Part shown: positions 8,892 through 17,243 of the stretch, in pieces
How positions within the stretch are numbered: the first letter of the stretch is position 1
Layout: every line of letters starts with the position of its first letter
NCBI GenBank assembly: GCA_045106815.1
Contig: JBGCFG010000023.1
Location: 1-64,000, forward strand
Length of the DNA stretch: 64,000 nt
Source of the DNA: JAUIAI01 sp045106815
GTDB taxonomy: Bacteria; Pseudomonadota; Gammaproteobacteria; Burkholderiales; Burkholderiaceae_E
Direction: 5' to 3'
Notes under the pieces: generated by a model
The model's database searches: none
What the model saw: only the letters and a program-made list of their open reading frames with translations
Told to the model about the DNA's origin: nothing
Program-made: the position numbers and the translations under genes

Positions 8892-10417
8892 GCGTGAGCG
8901 CCTGCCATGTGTCGCCCAATCTCCTGAATGTCAGCCTGCGCGGCATCAACCTCGAGTTGAATGCTGCCTTCGGTCATCACGACAATACGGTCAGCCAATT
9001 CAAAAATTTCATCCAGGTCTTCACTGATGAGAAGCACACCAACACCTCGATTGCGGGCGGCTATCAGCCGTGACCGAATATCACGGACAGCGCCGAAGTC
9101 GAGTCCAAAGCAAGGGTTGGCCACGATGAGCAGTGACACATCACCCGTTAGTTCGCGGGCGAGTGCACAGCGTTGCACATTGCCGCCTGACAGGGTCACC
9201 AACGGACTGTCTGCAGAAGATGTCTTGATTCGAAACTGGCCAATTAGCTCGTTCGCCTGACGGCGCAAGCGCGTAGCGTCAAGCCAAAAACTTTGTCTGC
9301 CGCTTTCATCTCGATCAAAAGATCTAAGAGCGAGATTCTCTGCCACTGTCATTGATGCGGCGCAGGCATTGCTTAAGGGTTCTTCAGGCAGATATCGAAC
9401 TTGATGACGGATCATCTGTTCGCGCGTGGCCGAGTATGGTTGTCCTTGCACAAGCAATTCGCCAGACTTCAAAGGCCGCTGTCCGGTCAGCACCTCCATC
9501 AACTCAACCTGCCCATTGCCTGAGACACCAGCGACACCCACAATCTCATGCTGGTTGACGGCGAGTGACTCAATAAAGATCTCCCCAGTGCCATTGATCG
9601 TTCTTGCGCGCGCAGCCTTTAGATGAAGTAACTGAGCTGGTGCGTCGGTCATGACGGCGTTATCGCGTGAGGCAGAGGGTTTGAGTGAGCTTTCGCCAAC
9701 CATCATTTGAGCGAGTTGATCGGGCGTCGTTTCGCTCACCGGCAGCGTTCCGATCAGGCGCCCGCGCCGCAGCACCGTGACATCATCTGCAAACGAAACG
9801 ACCTCCCTGAACTTATGCGTAATCATGATGACGGTGATGTTTCCGTCGGTAGCCATGTCGTGGATTAGGCTGAGTACTTCTGTTGCTTCGTCCGGGGTCA
9901 GTACAGAGGTTGGCTCATCGAGAATCAGGAGTCGTCGTCCCAGGTAAAGCTGCTTAATGATTTCGAGCTTTTGCTTCTCGCCCGCGGATAGATCGCTGAC
10001 GGGGGTATGCAGGTCAATCTGAAACGGCATGCGCGACATGAACTCATCAAGGCGCACCCTTTCTGACTGCCAGTCAATCAGTTGCTTGTGCTGCTCGCCA
10101 GCTACCACCAGATTTTCGGCGGCGGTCAAAGAAGGGGCGAGCGTGAAATGCTGATACACCATGCCCAGACCCAAGGCATGTGCCTGATGAGGGTCGCGAA
10201 TCTCAACTTCACGGCCATCGACAGCAACCTGACCGGCGTTTGGCTGATAAAACCCCATCAGACACTTCACGAGTGTCGACTTCCCTGCACCGTTTTCGCC
10301 AAGCAAGGCGTGCACAGTCCCTGGTCTGATCTTCACCGATACGTTATCGAGCGCCGTCAGTGCGCCAAATTGCATGCTCATGCCGACGACTTCGAGTGAT
10401 AGAGGGCGAGCAGTCAT
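8888..10417 (-). CDS. ABC transporter ATP-binding protein of BMP-type (nucleoside-like) importer
   Basis: A 509-residue protein with two ATPase domains, the arrangement found in ribose/nucleoside (BMP-family) importers. Domain 1 has a full Walker A, GENGAGKSTLVK (about residues 36-47), and Walker B LLILDEPTSVLTPDE. Domain 2 has the usual degenerate Walker A, GVSGNGQVELMEVL, but keeps LSGGNVQRCALARELTG. It serves the two permeases and the BMP binding protein encoded upstream in the same operon. Unusually, the ATPase is separated from its permeases by two enzyme genes (formamidase and biuret hydrolase). It starts 2 nt after the biuret hydrolase stop. The family call is firm; the ligand is inferred from context as a small urea- or biuret-like molecule. 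Confidence 0.92.
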   Translation of the reverse strand: MTARPLSLEVVGMSMQFGALTALDNVSVKIRPGTVHALLGENGAGKSTLVKCLMGFYQPNAGQVAVDGREVEIRDPHQAHALGLGMVYQHFTLAPSLTAAENLVVAGEQHKQLIDWQSERVRLDEFMSRMPFQIDLHTPVSDLSAGEKQKLEIIKQLYLGRRLLILDEPTSVLTPDEATEVLSLIHDMATDGNITVIMITHKFREVVSFADDVTVLRRGRLIGTLPVSETTPDQLAQMMVGESSLKPSASRDNAVMTDAPAQLLHLKAARARTINGTGEIFIESLAVNQHEIVGVAGVSGNGQVELMEVLTGQRPLKSGELLVQGQPYSATREQMIRHQVRYLPEEPLSNACAASMTVAENLALRSFDRDESGRQSFWLDATRLRRQANELIGQFRIKTSSADSPLVTLSGGNVQRCALARELTGDVSLLIVANPCFGLDFGAVRDIRSRLIAARNRGVGVLLISEDLDEIFELADRIVVMTEGSIQLEVDAAQADIQEIGRHMAGAHA

Positions 10418-10419
10418 TG

Positions 10420-11094
10420 CTAGAGCCGTTTCAAGACGGCTTGGCTGTTAGCAACAGCACCAAACACGCCACCTTGCATAGTGACCATCTTGATTGCGGC
10501 GTCATGATTGCCCTGATCGGTTGCGCCGCAGCAGTCCTCCAGGATTAAGCATTCAAAACCGCGGTCATTCGCCTCGCGCATCGTCGTGTGAACACACACA
10601 TCCGTGGTAATGCCGGTCAGGATCAGATTGCGTATGCCGCGGGTACGCAATAGCAACTCCAGGTCAGTCGCATAAAAACTGCCCTTGCCAGGCTTGTCGA
10701 TGATGGGTTCTCCCGGCTCGGGCTTAAGCTCATCAATGATGTCCCAGCCGGCTTCTCCGCGCACCAGGATACGTCCGCATGGCCCTGGATCACCGATGCC
10801 GGCACCGACTTGCCGCGAGCGCCATTGCTTGTTGGCTGGCAAATCGGTCAGGTCTTGCCGGTGACCTTCCCGAGTGTGGATGACGGTGTAGTTCTCCGCG
10901 CGCATTTTGCTGAGCACTTTGGCAATAGGCTCGATCGGTGCGCGGGTCAAACTCAGGTCGTAGCCCATTGAATCGACATAGCCGCCCACACCACAAAAGT
11001 CGGTTTGCATGTCAATGATCATGAGCGCGGTGTTCTGTGGCGTCAGCTCACCGTCATATGGCCAGTTGTAGGGGTTGGCATCAATTTGCGTCAT
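10420..11094 (-). CDS. biuH: biuret amidohydrolase BiuH
   Basis: BiuH hydrolyses biuret to allophanate and ammonia. The 224-residue protein has the isochorismatase-family triad at Asp28 (MIIDMQTDFCG), Lys134 (IIDKPGKGSFYA) and Cys167 (GITTDVCVHTTMREANDRG). These sit exactly 8 residues earlier than Asp36, Lys142 and Cys175 as I recall them for the Rhizobium leguminosarum enzyme. The N-terminus (NPYNWPYDG, GGYVDSMGYDLSL) and the C-terminus (LEDCCGATDQGNHDAAIKM) also match my memory of that protein closely. The ATG overlaps the formamidase stop (ATGA). With AtzF in the same operon the pathway biuret to allophanate to CO2 and ammonia is complete. Confidence 0.9.
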   Translation of the reverse strand: MTQIDANPYNWPYDGELTPQNTALMIIDMQTDFCGVGGYVDSMGYDLSLTRAPIEPIAKVLSKMRAENYTVIHTREGHRQDLTDLPANKQWRSRQVGAGIGDPGPCGRILVRGEAGWDIIDELKPEPGEPIIDKPGKGSFYATDLELLLRTRGIRNLILTGITTDVCVHTTMREANDRGFECLILEDCCGATDQGNHDAAIKMVTMQGGVFGAVANSQAVLKRL

Positions 11095-12143
11095 GCCGCT
11101 TTCTCCGCGGCGGGCATTGCGTTGAGCTGCTCGATATCAACTTCTTCGGCGCCGATGTAACGGCGACTTGGTTGGTCAAAGCCGCAAGGAGTTCCATCTG
11201 TTACCTGAACTGAATCTTCCCAGGGCAAGCGGTACTGGCCTGCGGCGAGGTCATGCATGTAGGTGTAGGGGCAGTCCTGGGCGCCGCCTTCCACTGCGAC
11301 AAAGCCACGATGACCGAACTGGTAGATATTGTTCTCCACGCCCCAATGCGCGCGAGCCTCCCGAATCAGGTCAGGACGTACTTCGGCCGTGATAATTTCA
11401 TCTGCACGGCCACTGGTGCCGTGGGCGAGCACCGTGCCGTCAAAGTTGACGATCATGCCTTCGCCCATGCTGTCGAAGCTGCCGTCTGAGCCGCACATGC
11501 AAACGTTCGCAGTCACCATCAGGTTGCAAAACGCATTGGATTGATTGGTGAACTGCCAGCTCTGCCGAATCGGCGCGGTGTAGCCCGCGGTTCGGATCAT
11601 GACTTCGGCGCCCTTGTAGGCACACTCGCGGGCCATCTCGGGGAACATGCCGTCATGGCAAATGATGAGTGACAGCTTACATCCTTTCGGGCCTTCAATC
11701 ACCGGAATGCCGATGTTGCCGGGCTCCCAGGGTTCAACCGGCACCCAGGGATGCATTTTTCGGTAGTAGAGCTTAATGTCGCCCTGGTCATCAATGATGA
11801 TGCCGCTGTTGTAGGGCATGCCGCCGGGGTTGAACTCCATGATGGAAAAGCAGCCCCAGATACGGTTATCAATGCAGGCCTGCTTAAATGCTGCAACTTG
11901 CGGGCCATCCAGTGTGCACATAATGTCTGGGTTGGTATCCATACTCAGGCCGTGGAGCGAGTATTCCGGAAACACCACGAGATCCATGCCATCGAGGTTG
12001 CGGCGCGCCTTACCCACCATTTCGACAATGCGGGTGGTTTGTTTGTCGAGTTGCTCAACGGTTTCAACCACCGGCAGTTGGAGTTGCACCATGCCGATGA
12101 CGACACCGTTGGGTGATTTGTTCAGGCCGCCTAGTCCGTTCAT
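11091..12143 (-). CDS. amiF: formamidase (AmiF-type nitrilase-fold amidase)
   Basis: Formamidase releases ammonia and formate from formamide. The 350-residue protein has the nitrilase-superfamily triad Glu60 (VVFPEYSLHGL), Lys129 (YYRKMHPWVPVEPWEPG) and Cys162 (IICHDGMFPEMARE). The segments GEGMIVNFDGT, WGVENNIYQFGHRG and DLAAGQYRLPWEDSV follow Helicobacter AmiF closely, which separates it from aliphatic amidase AmiE. The ATG at 12143 has GGAG 7 nt upstream. It lies in the biuret operon between the permeases and BiuH, so it probably broadens the range of amides usable for nitrogen; activity on a related small amide cannot be excluded. Confidence 0.88.
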   Translation of the reverse strand: MNGLGGLNKSPNGVVIGMVQLQLPVVETVEQLDKQTTRIVEMVGKARRNLDGMDLVVFPEYSLHGLSMDTNPDIMCTLDGPQVAAFKQACIDNRIWGCFSIMEFNPGGMPYNSGIIIDDQGDIKLYYRKMHPWVPVEPWEPGNIGIPVIEGPKGCKLSLIICHDGMFPEMARECAYKGAEVMIRTAGYTAPIRQSWQFTNQSNAFCNLMVTANVCMCGSDGSFDSMGEGMIVNFDGTVLAHGTSGRADEIITAEVRPDLIREARAHWGVENNIYQFGHRGFVAVEGGAQDCPYTYMHDLAAGQYRLPWEDSVQVTDGTPCGFDQPSRRYIGAEEVDIEQLNAMPAAEKAA

Positions 12144-12179
12144 ACCTTTTCTCCGGGTGAGAGTGTGGGTCAGTGCTCT

Positions 12180-13112
12180 TCAGTGCCTGGTGCTGTTCGC
12201 CAGTTCGCCGGGCGCGCCGGCCAAAGGGGTGGTCTTTGAACTGGTCGCAATCAGCACGCCGAGCGTGAGTACAAAGGGCGCTGCATAAAACAAGTAGTAG
12301 CCGCTGCTGATCCCGACCGATTGCAAAGCGGGGCCAATGGCGCCAGCAGCGCCAAACAGCATGGCTGCGCCCAGGCAATACAGCGGCTGCCAGCGCGCAA
12401 AGATCACTAGCGCAACGGCAATCAATCCCTGGCCAGAGGAAATGCCTTCGTTCCAGCTACCGGGGTAGTAGAGCGACAGGTAGGCGCCACCAATGCCAGC
12501 GAAGGCGCCACCGATTGCCGTGGTTGTCAGGCGGACGAGTGCCGGTTTCAGTCCGAGTGCACGAGCCGCCGCTGTGCTGTCACCAACCACCCGAACCGTC
12601 AGGCCAAACCGAGTTGAGCGAAACATCCAGGCCATCGCAATGGCCAGTGCAATGCCGATGAAGAACAGCACATTGATCTGCAGTGCCGCTTGCACAGGCG
12701 CTGAATCTGACCACCAGCCCAGCGGGATCGCCGGTAGGTCAGGCGCTACCGGTTGGATAAACGGTTTGCCGAAGTAAAACGCCAGCCCGGTGCCCAGAAT
12801 CATGAGGGCAATGCCGATGGCAATGTCGTTAGTACGCGGCAGAGAGCAGCAAAGCGCATGCACTGCGCCAAACAACATCCCAGCAAGCGCGGCTGCCGCC
12901 ACGCCGAGCCATGGTGAACCCGTCAGCACTGCGATGGCATAGCCACTCATAGCGCCAAAAACGAGCGTTCCTTCCAGGCCCAGATTGATTCGTCCCGAGC
13001 GCTCGGTCAGGCACTCCCCAAGACTGACAAAAATAAATGGTGTGGACACCCGAATCGCGCCGGCCAGCATTGCCAGCGGAATTCCCCACAGACCGAGTTC
13101 TGATTCACTCAT
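12180..13112 (-). CDS. ABC transporter permease, BMP-type importer (second permease)
   Basis: A 310-residue inner-membrane permease of the branched-chain/ribose superfamily, NupQ/YufQ-like. About eight to ten hydrophobic segments are visible, and the motif SLGECLTERSGRINLGLEGTLVFGAM near residue 30 is the family signature. I start it at the ATG at 13112, which overlaps the upstream permease stop (ATGA); the longer frame to 13193 would overlap that gene by 85 nt and is unlikely. It forms a heterodimer with the permease encoded directly upstream, and the ATPase is encoded at 8888-10417. Relatives import purine nucleosides; here the enzymes around it point to a small nitrogen compound instead. 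Confidence 0.9.
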   Translation of the reverse strand: MSESELGLWGIPLAMLAGAIRVSTPFIFVSLGECLTERSGRINLGLEGTLVFGAMSGYAIAVLTGSPWLGVAAAALAGMLFGAVHALCCSLPRTNDIAIGIALMILGTGLAFYFGKPFIQPVAPDLPAIPLGWWSDSAPVQAALQINVLFFIGIALAIAMAWMFRSTRFGLTVRVVGDSTAAARALGLKPALVRLTTTAIGGAFAGIGGAYLSLYYPGSWNEGISSGQGLIAVALVIFARWQPLYCLGAAMLFGAAGAIGPALQSVGISSGYYLFYAAPFVLTLGVLIATSSKTTPLAGAPGELANSTRH

Positions 13113-14215
13113 GTGCGTTGCCATCTCTCGGGAACAAACAGCCGAAACCTGCCGTACAAGGTCTCGCTCACCAGAATGAAAATAAACAGGCACCCTTGCA
13201 TGACCAACACAGTCGCGTCAGGTAGATCCATACGACGCTGAACCAATCCACTGGACGCTTCAAATCCGGCCACGAGGATCGTGGCGGGAATGATCGCGAG
13301 CGGATGATGCTGGGCCATGAATGCGATGAGAATGCCGGTGTAGCCATAACCCGCAATGAGCGAACCATTCGCAGAGCCATGCACGGCGCTCACTTCGAAG
13401 TACCCGGCAAGACCTGCCAGTCCACCACCTAGCGCGCAAAAGCAAACGATCAACCATCCTGTCGGTAAACCCTGGACCTGCGCCGCACGCAAGTTCGCGC
13501 CCGCCACCCGGGCTGCAAAACCAAACCGCGTGAAGTCGATCAAAATCCAGGCGAGCACGCAGGCGATGACTCCGGCCAGCAAACCCCAGTGAACATCCAG
13601 CCAGGGCATGACACCTACCTTGACGGCTTCATCGATCGGCGCGGTAGACGGTTTATTTAAGCTCTGCGGATCACGCAGTGGCCCTTCAACAAAATGATTC
13701 AACAGGGCTATCGCGATATAGGCCATCAGGAGACTGGCAATCGTTTCGTTGACACCGCGCCAGTGACGCAACCAACCGACGGCGCCAATCCAAAGAGCGC
13801 CCAGGGCAAAAGCGCCAAAGGCCATGCCCAGCATGGTCAACGTGGGGGCGAAGCCGATCAATGCTGCGCCGATCGCACCGGCTGCCAGCCCGCCGAGCAC
13901 CACAGCGCCTTCCCCGCCAATCACGATGAGTCCAAGCCTGGCGGGCAAGGCAACACAAAGCGCTGCGAGCAATAAGGGCGCGGCGCGCGACAAGGTATTG
14001 CCCCATGAGAAGGTGCTGCCAAAACCGGCCTTGTAGACAAGTGACCAAAATTCCGCAGGCGATTTACCTTGCAACAGCAGGAACAGGGAAAACACCAGTA
14101 AACCAACCAGCAACGCGCCAGCCGGAATCAGAATCCGTTCAGAGCGTCGCGCCAGGCCAGCCAGACGAGCCCAGCTTTGGCCTGTCGGTATTGGGTCGGC
14201 AATCGAAGAAGCCAT
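13109..14215 (-). CDS. ABC transporter permease, BMP-type importer (first permease)
   Basis: A 368-residue inner-membrane permease, NupP/YufP-like, with an N-terminal cytoplasmic segment, a first membrane helix near residue 33, and the family motif LCVALPARLGLIVIGGEGAVVLGG. A second family region is GANLRAAQVQGLPTG. The start could be the ATG at 14215 or a GTG at 14242; neither has a strong ribosome binding site, and I prefer the ATG. It follows the BMP binding-protein gene by about 40 nt and is coupled to the second permease by a 4-nt overlap. Together with that permease it forms the membrane channel of the importer. Confidence 0.9.
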   Translation of the reverse strand: MASSIADPIPTGQSWARLAGLARRSERILIPAGALLVGLLVFSLFLLLQGKSPAEFWSLVYKAGFGSTFSWGNTLSRAAPLLLAALCVALPARLGLIVIGGEGAVVLGGLAAGAIGAALIGFAPTLTMLGMAFGAFALGALWIGAVGWLRHWRGVNETIASLLMAYIAIALLNHFVEGPLRDPQSLNKPSTAPIDEAVKVGVMPWLDVHWGLLAGVIACVLAWILIDFTRFGFAARVAGANLRAAQVQGLPTGWLIVCFCALGGGLAGLAGYFEVSAVHGSANGSLIAGYGYTGILIAFMAQHHPLAIIPATILVAGFEASSGLVQRRMDLPDATVLVMQGCLFIFILVSETLYGRFRLFVPERWQRT

Positions 14216-14257
14216 AGTCGGTCTGCCGGTGTCTCTTGCCACGCCTGATTGGTTTGC

Positions 14258-15385
14258 TTAGCTCGTGGACCCGATCACGCCTTCAACTAAGTAGTCCATG
14301 CTCTCAAGCGCGACATCCGACTCGACAAATGCTTCACCTGCTTTCGCAATCACTTTGCCGGTGTTGTCTTTCAGTGGTCCCTTAATGACGGCGAACCCAC
14401 CCTTCATGATTTCGGCTTTGGTCGCTTCAAATTGTTTGCGGGCTGGTTCGCTGACGGCAGGACCTAGCGGACTCATTTTGACGAAGCCTTCGGGTAGGCC
14501 ACCGCGGACAAAGTTCTTGATGGATTCTCCGGCTGCGTGCTGCTTGATCATGTCCGTGTAAACACTGGCCCAGTTCCATTCCGCGCCAGTCAGATACATA
14601 TCGGGCGCGAGTGGGCTCTGGTTGGCGTGGTAGCCGCAGACATATGCGCCGCGACCAGCCGCAGTTTCGACCACCACTTTCGGGCCGTCCACGTGACAGG
14701 TAATCACGTCTGCACCCTGGTCGACCAGGGCATTGGTTGCCTCGGCTTCTTTTACCGCCAATGACCACTCACCCGTGAAGATCACCTGGCAAGTGATGCT
14801 TGGGTCTACCGCACGGGCACCCAGCAAAAACGAATTGATGTTGAGTAAGACCTGCGGAATCGGTTTGGCGGCAACAAACCCGATCTTTTTGCTCTTGCTC
14901 ATATGACCGGCCACGATGCCGTTTAGATACTGACCCATCCCGATGTAGCCAAAATATGAACCAACGTTGGCGGGGTGCTTGTCGGCCTGCCACAGCCCCC
15001 CGCAATGCTGGAATCGCAACTTGTCATATTTCGGCGCAACGGCCAGGATGTGCGGGTCGAAGTAGCCAAATGACGTTGGGAACACGAGCGACGCACTGTC
15101 AAACTCAATCATGCTTTGCATGGTTTTCTGGACGGCGACAGTTTCGGGCACGTTTTCCTCTTCAACAATCTTGATGCCTGGCATACCTTTCAACGCGGCA
15201 GCCCCTTCTGCATGGGCCTGGTTGTATCCGAAGTCATCTTTAGGGCCGACGTAAATGAAACCGACGGTCATATCAGCAGCGCGAGCAAGACTCATCGGGA
15301 GCACGAAGCTGCCGGCGGCGGCGCCAAGCACACTGGCGCCAGTCTTGAGGGCGGATCGTCGAGAGGCGAAACGAGTCTTTGTCAT
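14258..15385 (-). CDS. BMP-family ABC transporter substrate-binding protein, Tat-like signal
   Basis: A periplasmic binding protein of 375 residues in the Bmp/Med family, whose members bind purine nucleosides and some other small ligands. The N-terminus carries a twin-arginine-like signal (SRRSALKTG at about residues 8-16) and a cleavage region near LARAAD. The family pattern TVGFIYVGPKDDFGYNQAHAEG follows immediately. The start is the ATG at 15385, preceded by GGGGAA. This is the first gene of the long polycistron and faces the LysR gene across a 138-nt divergent region with a T-N11-A box, so LysR control is likely. As first gene beside formamidase and BiuH it probably defines the transported nitrogen compound. 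Confidence 0.9.
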   Translation of the reverse strand: MTKTRFASRRSALKTGASVLGAAAGSFVLPMSLARAADMTVGFIYVGPKDDFGYNQAHAEGAAALKGMPGIKIVEEENVPETVAVQKTMQSMIEFDSASLVFPTSFGYFDPHILAVAPKYDKLRFQHCGGLWQADKHPANVGSYFGYIGMGQYLNGIVAGHMSKSKKIGFVAAKPIPQVLLNINSFLLGARAVDPSITCQVIFTGEWSLAVKEAEATNALVDQGADVITCHVDGPKVVVETAAGRGAYVCGYHANQSPLAPDMYLTGAEWNWASVYTDMIKQHAAGESIKNFVRGGLPEGFVKMSPLGPAVSEPARKQFEATKAEIMKGGFAVIKGPLKDNTGKVIAKAGEAFVESDVALESMDYLVEGVIGSTS

Positions 15386-15480
15386 GAGATTCCCCGGATT
15401 AGGTATGAGTGCCAATAACAGAGACCGGATCCTAGGAGGCTTTATTGATTCAGTCTGCTGCTAATATCTCAGCGCACCTG

Positions 15481-15493
15481 TGCATTTTTTGCA
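15481..15493. promoter_or_regulatory. candidate LysR-type operator (T-N11-A box) between bmp operon and lysR
   Basis: TGCA, five T, TGCA forms a perfect inverted repeat that also fits the T-N11-A rule for LysR-family binding sites. It lies 30 nt upstream of the LysR ATG and about 95 nt upstream of the divergent BMP binding-protein gene, where such an operator would control both. Seen in sequence; its binding by this LysR is inferred. Confidence 0.5.
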
Positions 15494-15523
15494 TCACTCC
15501 GACTGCCCAAGGAATCAAGGCTT

Positions 15524-16429
15524 ATGCGCTTACTCAAGCCGTTCACTTATGTGGATGCCGTGGCAAGAGCAGGGTCTATTCGCTCTGCGGCCGAGACTCT
15601 GTCCATCACCCCATCCGCTCTGAATCGGCGAATTCTGGCAATCGAGGATGAACTTGGCGTACAGATATTTGAGCGCCTGCCGCGCGGGGTGAGGCTAAGT
15701 ACCGCCGGGGAGATTCTGATTCAGCACATTCGGATGCAGTCGTCCGACATGGAGCGTGTGAAGTCGCAGATTGCTGACTTGTCAGGTGAACGGCGAGGGC
15801 ATGTGTCGATCGCTTGCAGCCAGGCTTTGCTGCCGTATTTCCTTCCTAATCAGATTGCCGCGTACCGGGCAGATCACCCTGGCGTGACCTTTGGCGTGTC
15901 ATTGCGCGATCGTGCAGCAGCAGAGTCAGCGCTAACCGACCACACGGCTGACTTGGCGTTAGTGTTCGAGCCGGTCCGGCTGACTGAATTTCAGACCCTT
16001 ATGACGGTGCGCCAGCGCATCCATGGTGTGATGTCTACTGGCCACCCGCTGGCGACGGCCAATCCCTTGCGCTTGCGCGAGTGTGTGCACTACCCGGTGG
16101 CCCTGCCAACTGCCTCGTACGGTGTTCGCCATTTGCTCGAAACCGCGTTGATCAATTCATCTTTGTCGCTTAACCCGGTTATCGAATCAGACAGTTTTGA
16201 GTTCTTACGCAACTACGCCGCGAACGAATCGATTATTTCGTTTCAGATTCCCATCGGTCTTGACCAGGCCAATGCGGCTGCGCAGGGTCTGGTGATGAGG
16301 CCGCTTGATGAGCGGGATGCGCCGGCTGGCACCTTGTATGTTGGGCAGCTCAAAAGCCGAACCCTGCCAGTTGCCGCGGCCCGATTCGCCGACCAAATCT
16401 GTCGGCATCTCCAAGAGCACTTTAGTTAG
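15524..16429 (+). CDS. LysR-family transcriptional regulator of the biuret/amide operon
   Basis: A 301-residue LysR regulator. Residues 1-60 form the winged helix-turn-helix (YVDAVARAGSIRSAAETLSITPSALNRRI), with the typical continuation LAIEDELGVQIFERLPRGVRLS. Residues 90-300 form the periplasmic-binding-like effector domain. It is divergent from the 13-gene operon at 15385-704 and the two share an intergenic region containing a T-N11-A box, so it very probably controls that operon in response to a pathway compound. The effector is unknown. Confidence 0.93.
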   Translation: MRLLKPFTYVDAVARAGSIRSAAETLSITPSALNRRILAIEDELGVQIFERLPRGVRLSTAGEILIQHIRMQSSDMERVKSQIADLSGERRGHVSIACSQALLPYFLPNQIAAYRADHPGVTFGVSLRDRAAAESALTDHTADLALVFEPVRLTEFQTLMTVRQRIHGVMSTGHPLATANPLRLRECVHYPVALPTASYGVRHLLETALINSSLSLNPVIESDSFEFLRNYAANESIISFQIPIGLDQANAAAQGLVMRPLDERDAPAGTLYVGQLKSRTLPVAAARFADQICRHLQEHFS

Positions 16430-16744
16430 GGCTCAACAAAGGGCTTAAAAGGACGCGTGCTTCGCGGCTGGTTCTTGAAGATGTTTTACTTTTTGGGTGT
16501 TGGTTTGCGGGCTTTGAGACGGTGTTTAACCCAATTTGTGACAGGCTTCACGGTAACATCTTGTTAAGGGTAGTAGCCTACCCCTAGGTCGAGACTGTCT
16601 AAAAACTGCCGCTTATCTGCCTGTAAAGACCGTTTGTTCCAAGCGGGGGAGCTGGCCACCACCAACGGTGTAACAATTCTGTTACAGGCTCTCGCGCCTG
16701 CCTGGTTGGTCCAGACACACAAAAAATCTTTGAGGGGTACTCAC
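16430..16744. promoter_or_regulatory. 315-nt gene-free region with CRP-like site and several inverted repeats
   Basis: No gene is seen here. In order it contains TGTGA-N6-TCACG at 16537-16552 (CRP/Vfr-like); TAACA-N3-TGTTA at 16554-16566; GGGTAG-N4-CTACCC at 16568-16583, directly followed by CCCCTAGG; and TGTAAC-N6-GTTACA at 16669-16686. The next gene starts at 16745 with GAGGGG upstream. This density of symmetrical sites suggests a multiply regulated promoter for the small downstream protein. Which proteins bind is unknown. Confidence 0.55.
16537..16552. promoter_or_regulatory. candidate CRP/Vfr-type binding site
   Basis: TGTGA-CAGGCT-TCACG matches the core CRP consensus TGTGA-N6-TCACA at nine of ten defined positions. 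It lies about 190 nt upstream of the ATG at 16745. Identity of the regulator (CRP or Vfr) is inferred from consensus only. Confidence 0.45.
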
Positions 16745-17116
16745 ATGCCATTGCAAATTCCAGCGACTTCATTCGTGGTCTTCGCCCAGTTGATGGGTGG
16801 CAACGGCGCATCCGATACCAATCAGACATGGCATATTGCCGATCGGGACCATCAAGAAAATGTCATGATGGTGAGCGGGTTTCGGCAGATTGACACAACA
16901 GAGTCTTGCCTCGAATTTGCCGCTGCCGAAGCGAAGCGCCTGAACCTTGGCGCGTCAACTCAGGTGCAGGGCGGGCCCGTCACATACCTGCAGTTCGCGG
17001 CCGACTCAATCAGCTATTCCTGCGCCCGTATCGAACCCGCTGCAGCGGTCGTCGCGGTCAGTGGTCCGGAAGACGTTCTTAAGCAACACGGATACCGTTT
17101 TAGCTTCGATCGCTGA
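16745..17116 (+). CDS. hypothetical protein, 123 aa
   Basis: I do not recognise this small protein. The start at the ATG at 16745 has GAGGGG 7 nt upstream; a longer frame reaches back to 16634 but crosses the regulatory repeats. The sequence has no signal peptide or membrane helix and is of mixed composition, with a two-layer alpha/beta look (FVVFAQLMGG, ENVMMVSGFRQI, TYLQFAADS, AVVAVSGPEDVL). Two cysteines occur, at about residues 57 and 91. It stands behind an elaborate regulatory region and before an orphan receiver-like protein, so it may be made in response to a specific signal. No function is proposed. Confidence 0.65.
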   Translation: MPLQIPATSFVVFAQLMGGNGASDTNQTWHIADRDHQENVMMVSGFRQIDTTESCLEFAAAEAKRLNLGASTQVQGGPVTYLQFAADSISYSCARIEPAAAVVAVSGPEDVLKQHGYRFSFDR

Positions 17117-17243
17117 GCTAATCACTGATAATTGGTAGGCCGAACAGCCTAATTTGATCCTGATCCCGTATTCCGGGGATTGGTATCACCCACCACTGCC
17201 TCGTAGTCTTTCGGGAACGCCTGAGGGCTGGTGGGGGTGACGT

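Noticed and set aside
12180..13193. longer start for the second BMP permease at 13193
   Set aside because: It would overlap the first permease gene by 85 nt; the ATG at 13112 has the normal ATGA overlap and begins where similarity starts.
15416..15523. guanidine or other riboswitch before the BMP operon
   Set aside because: No conserved ykkC-type motif is visible; the region is explained by a LysR-type box.
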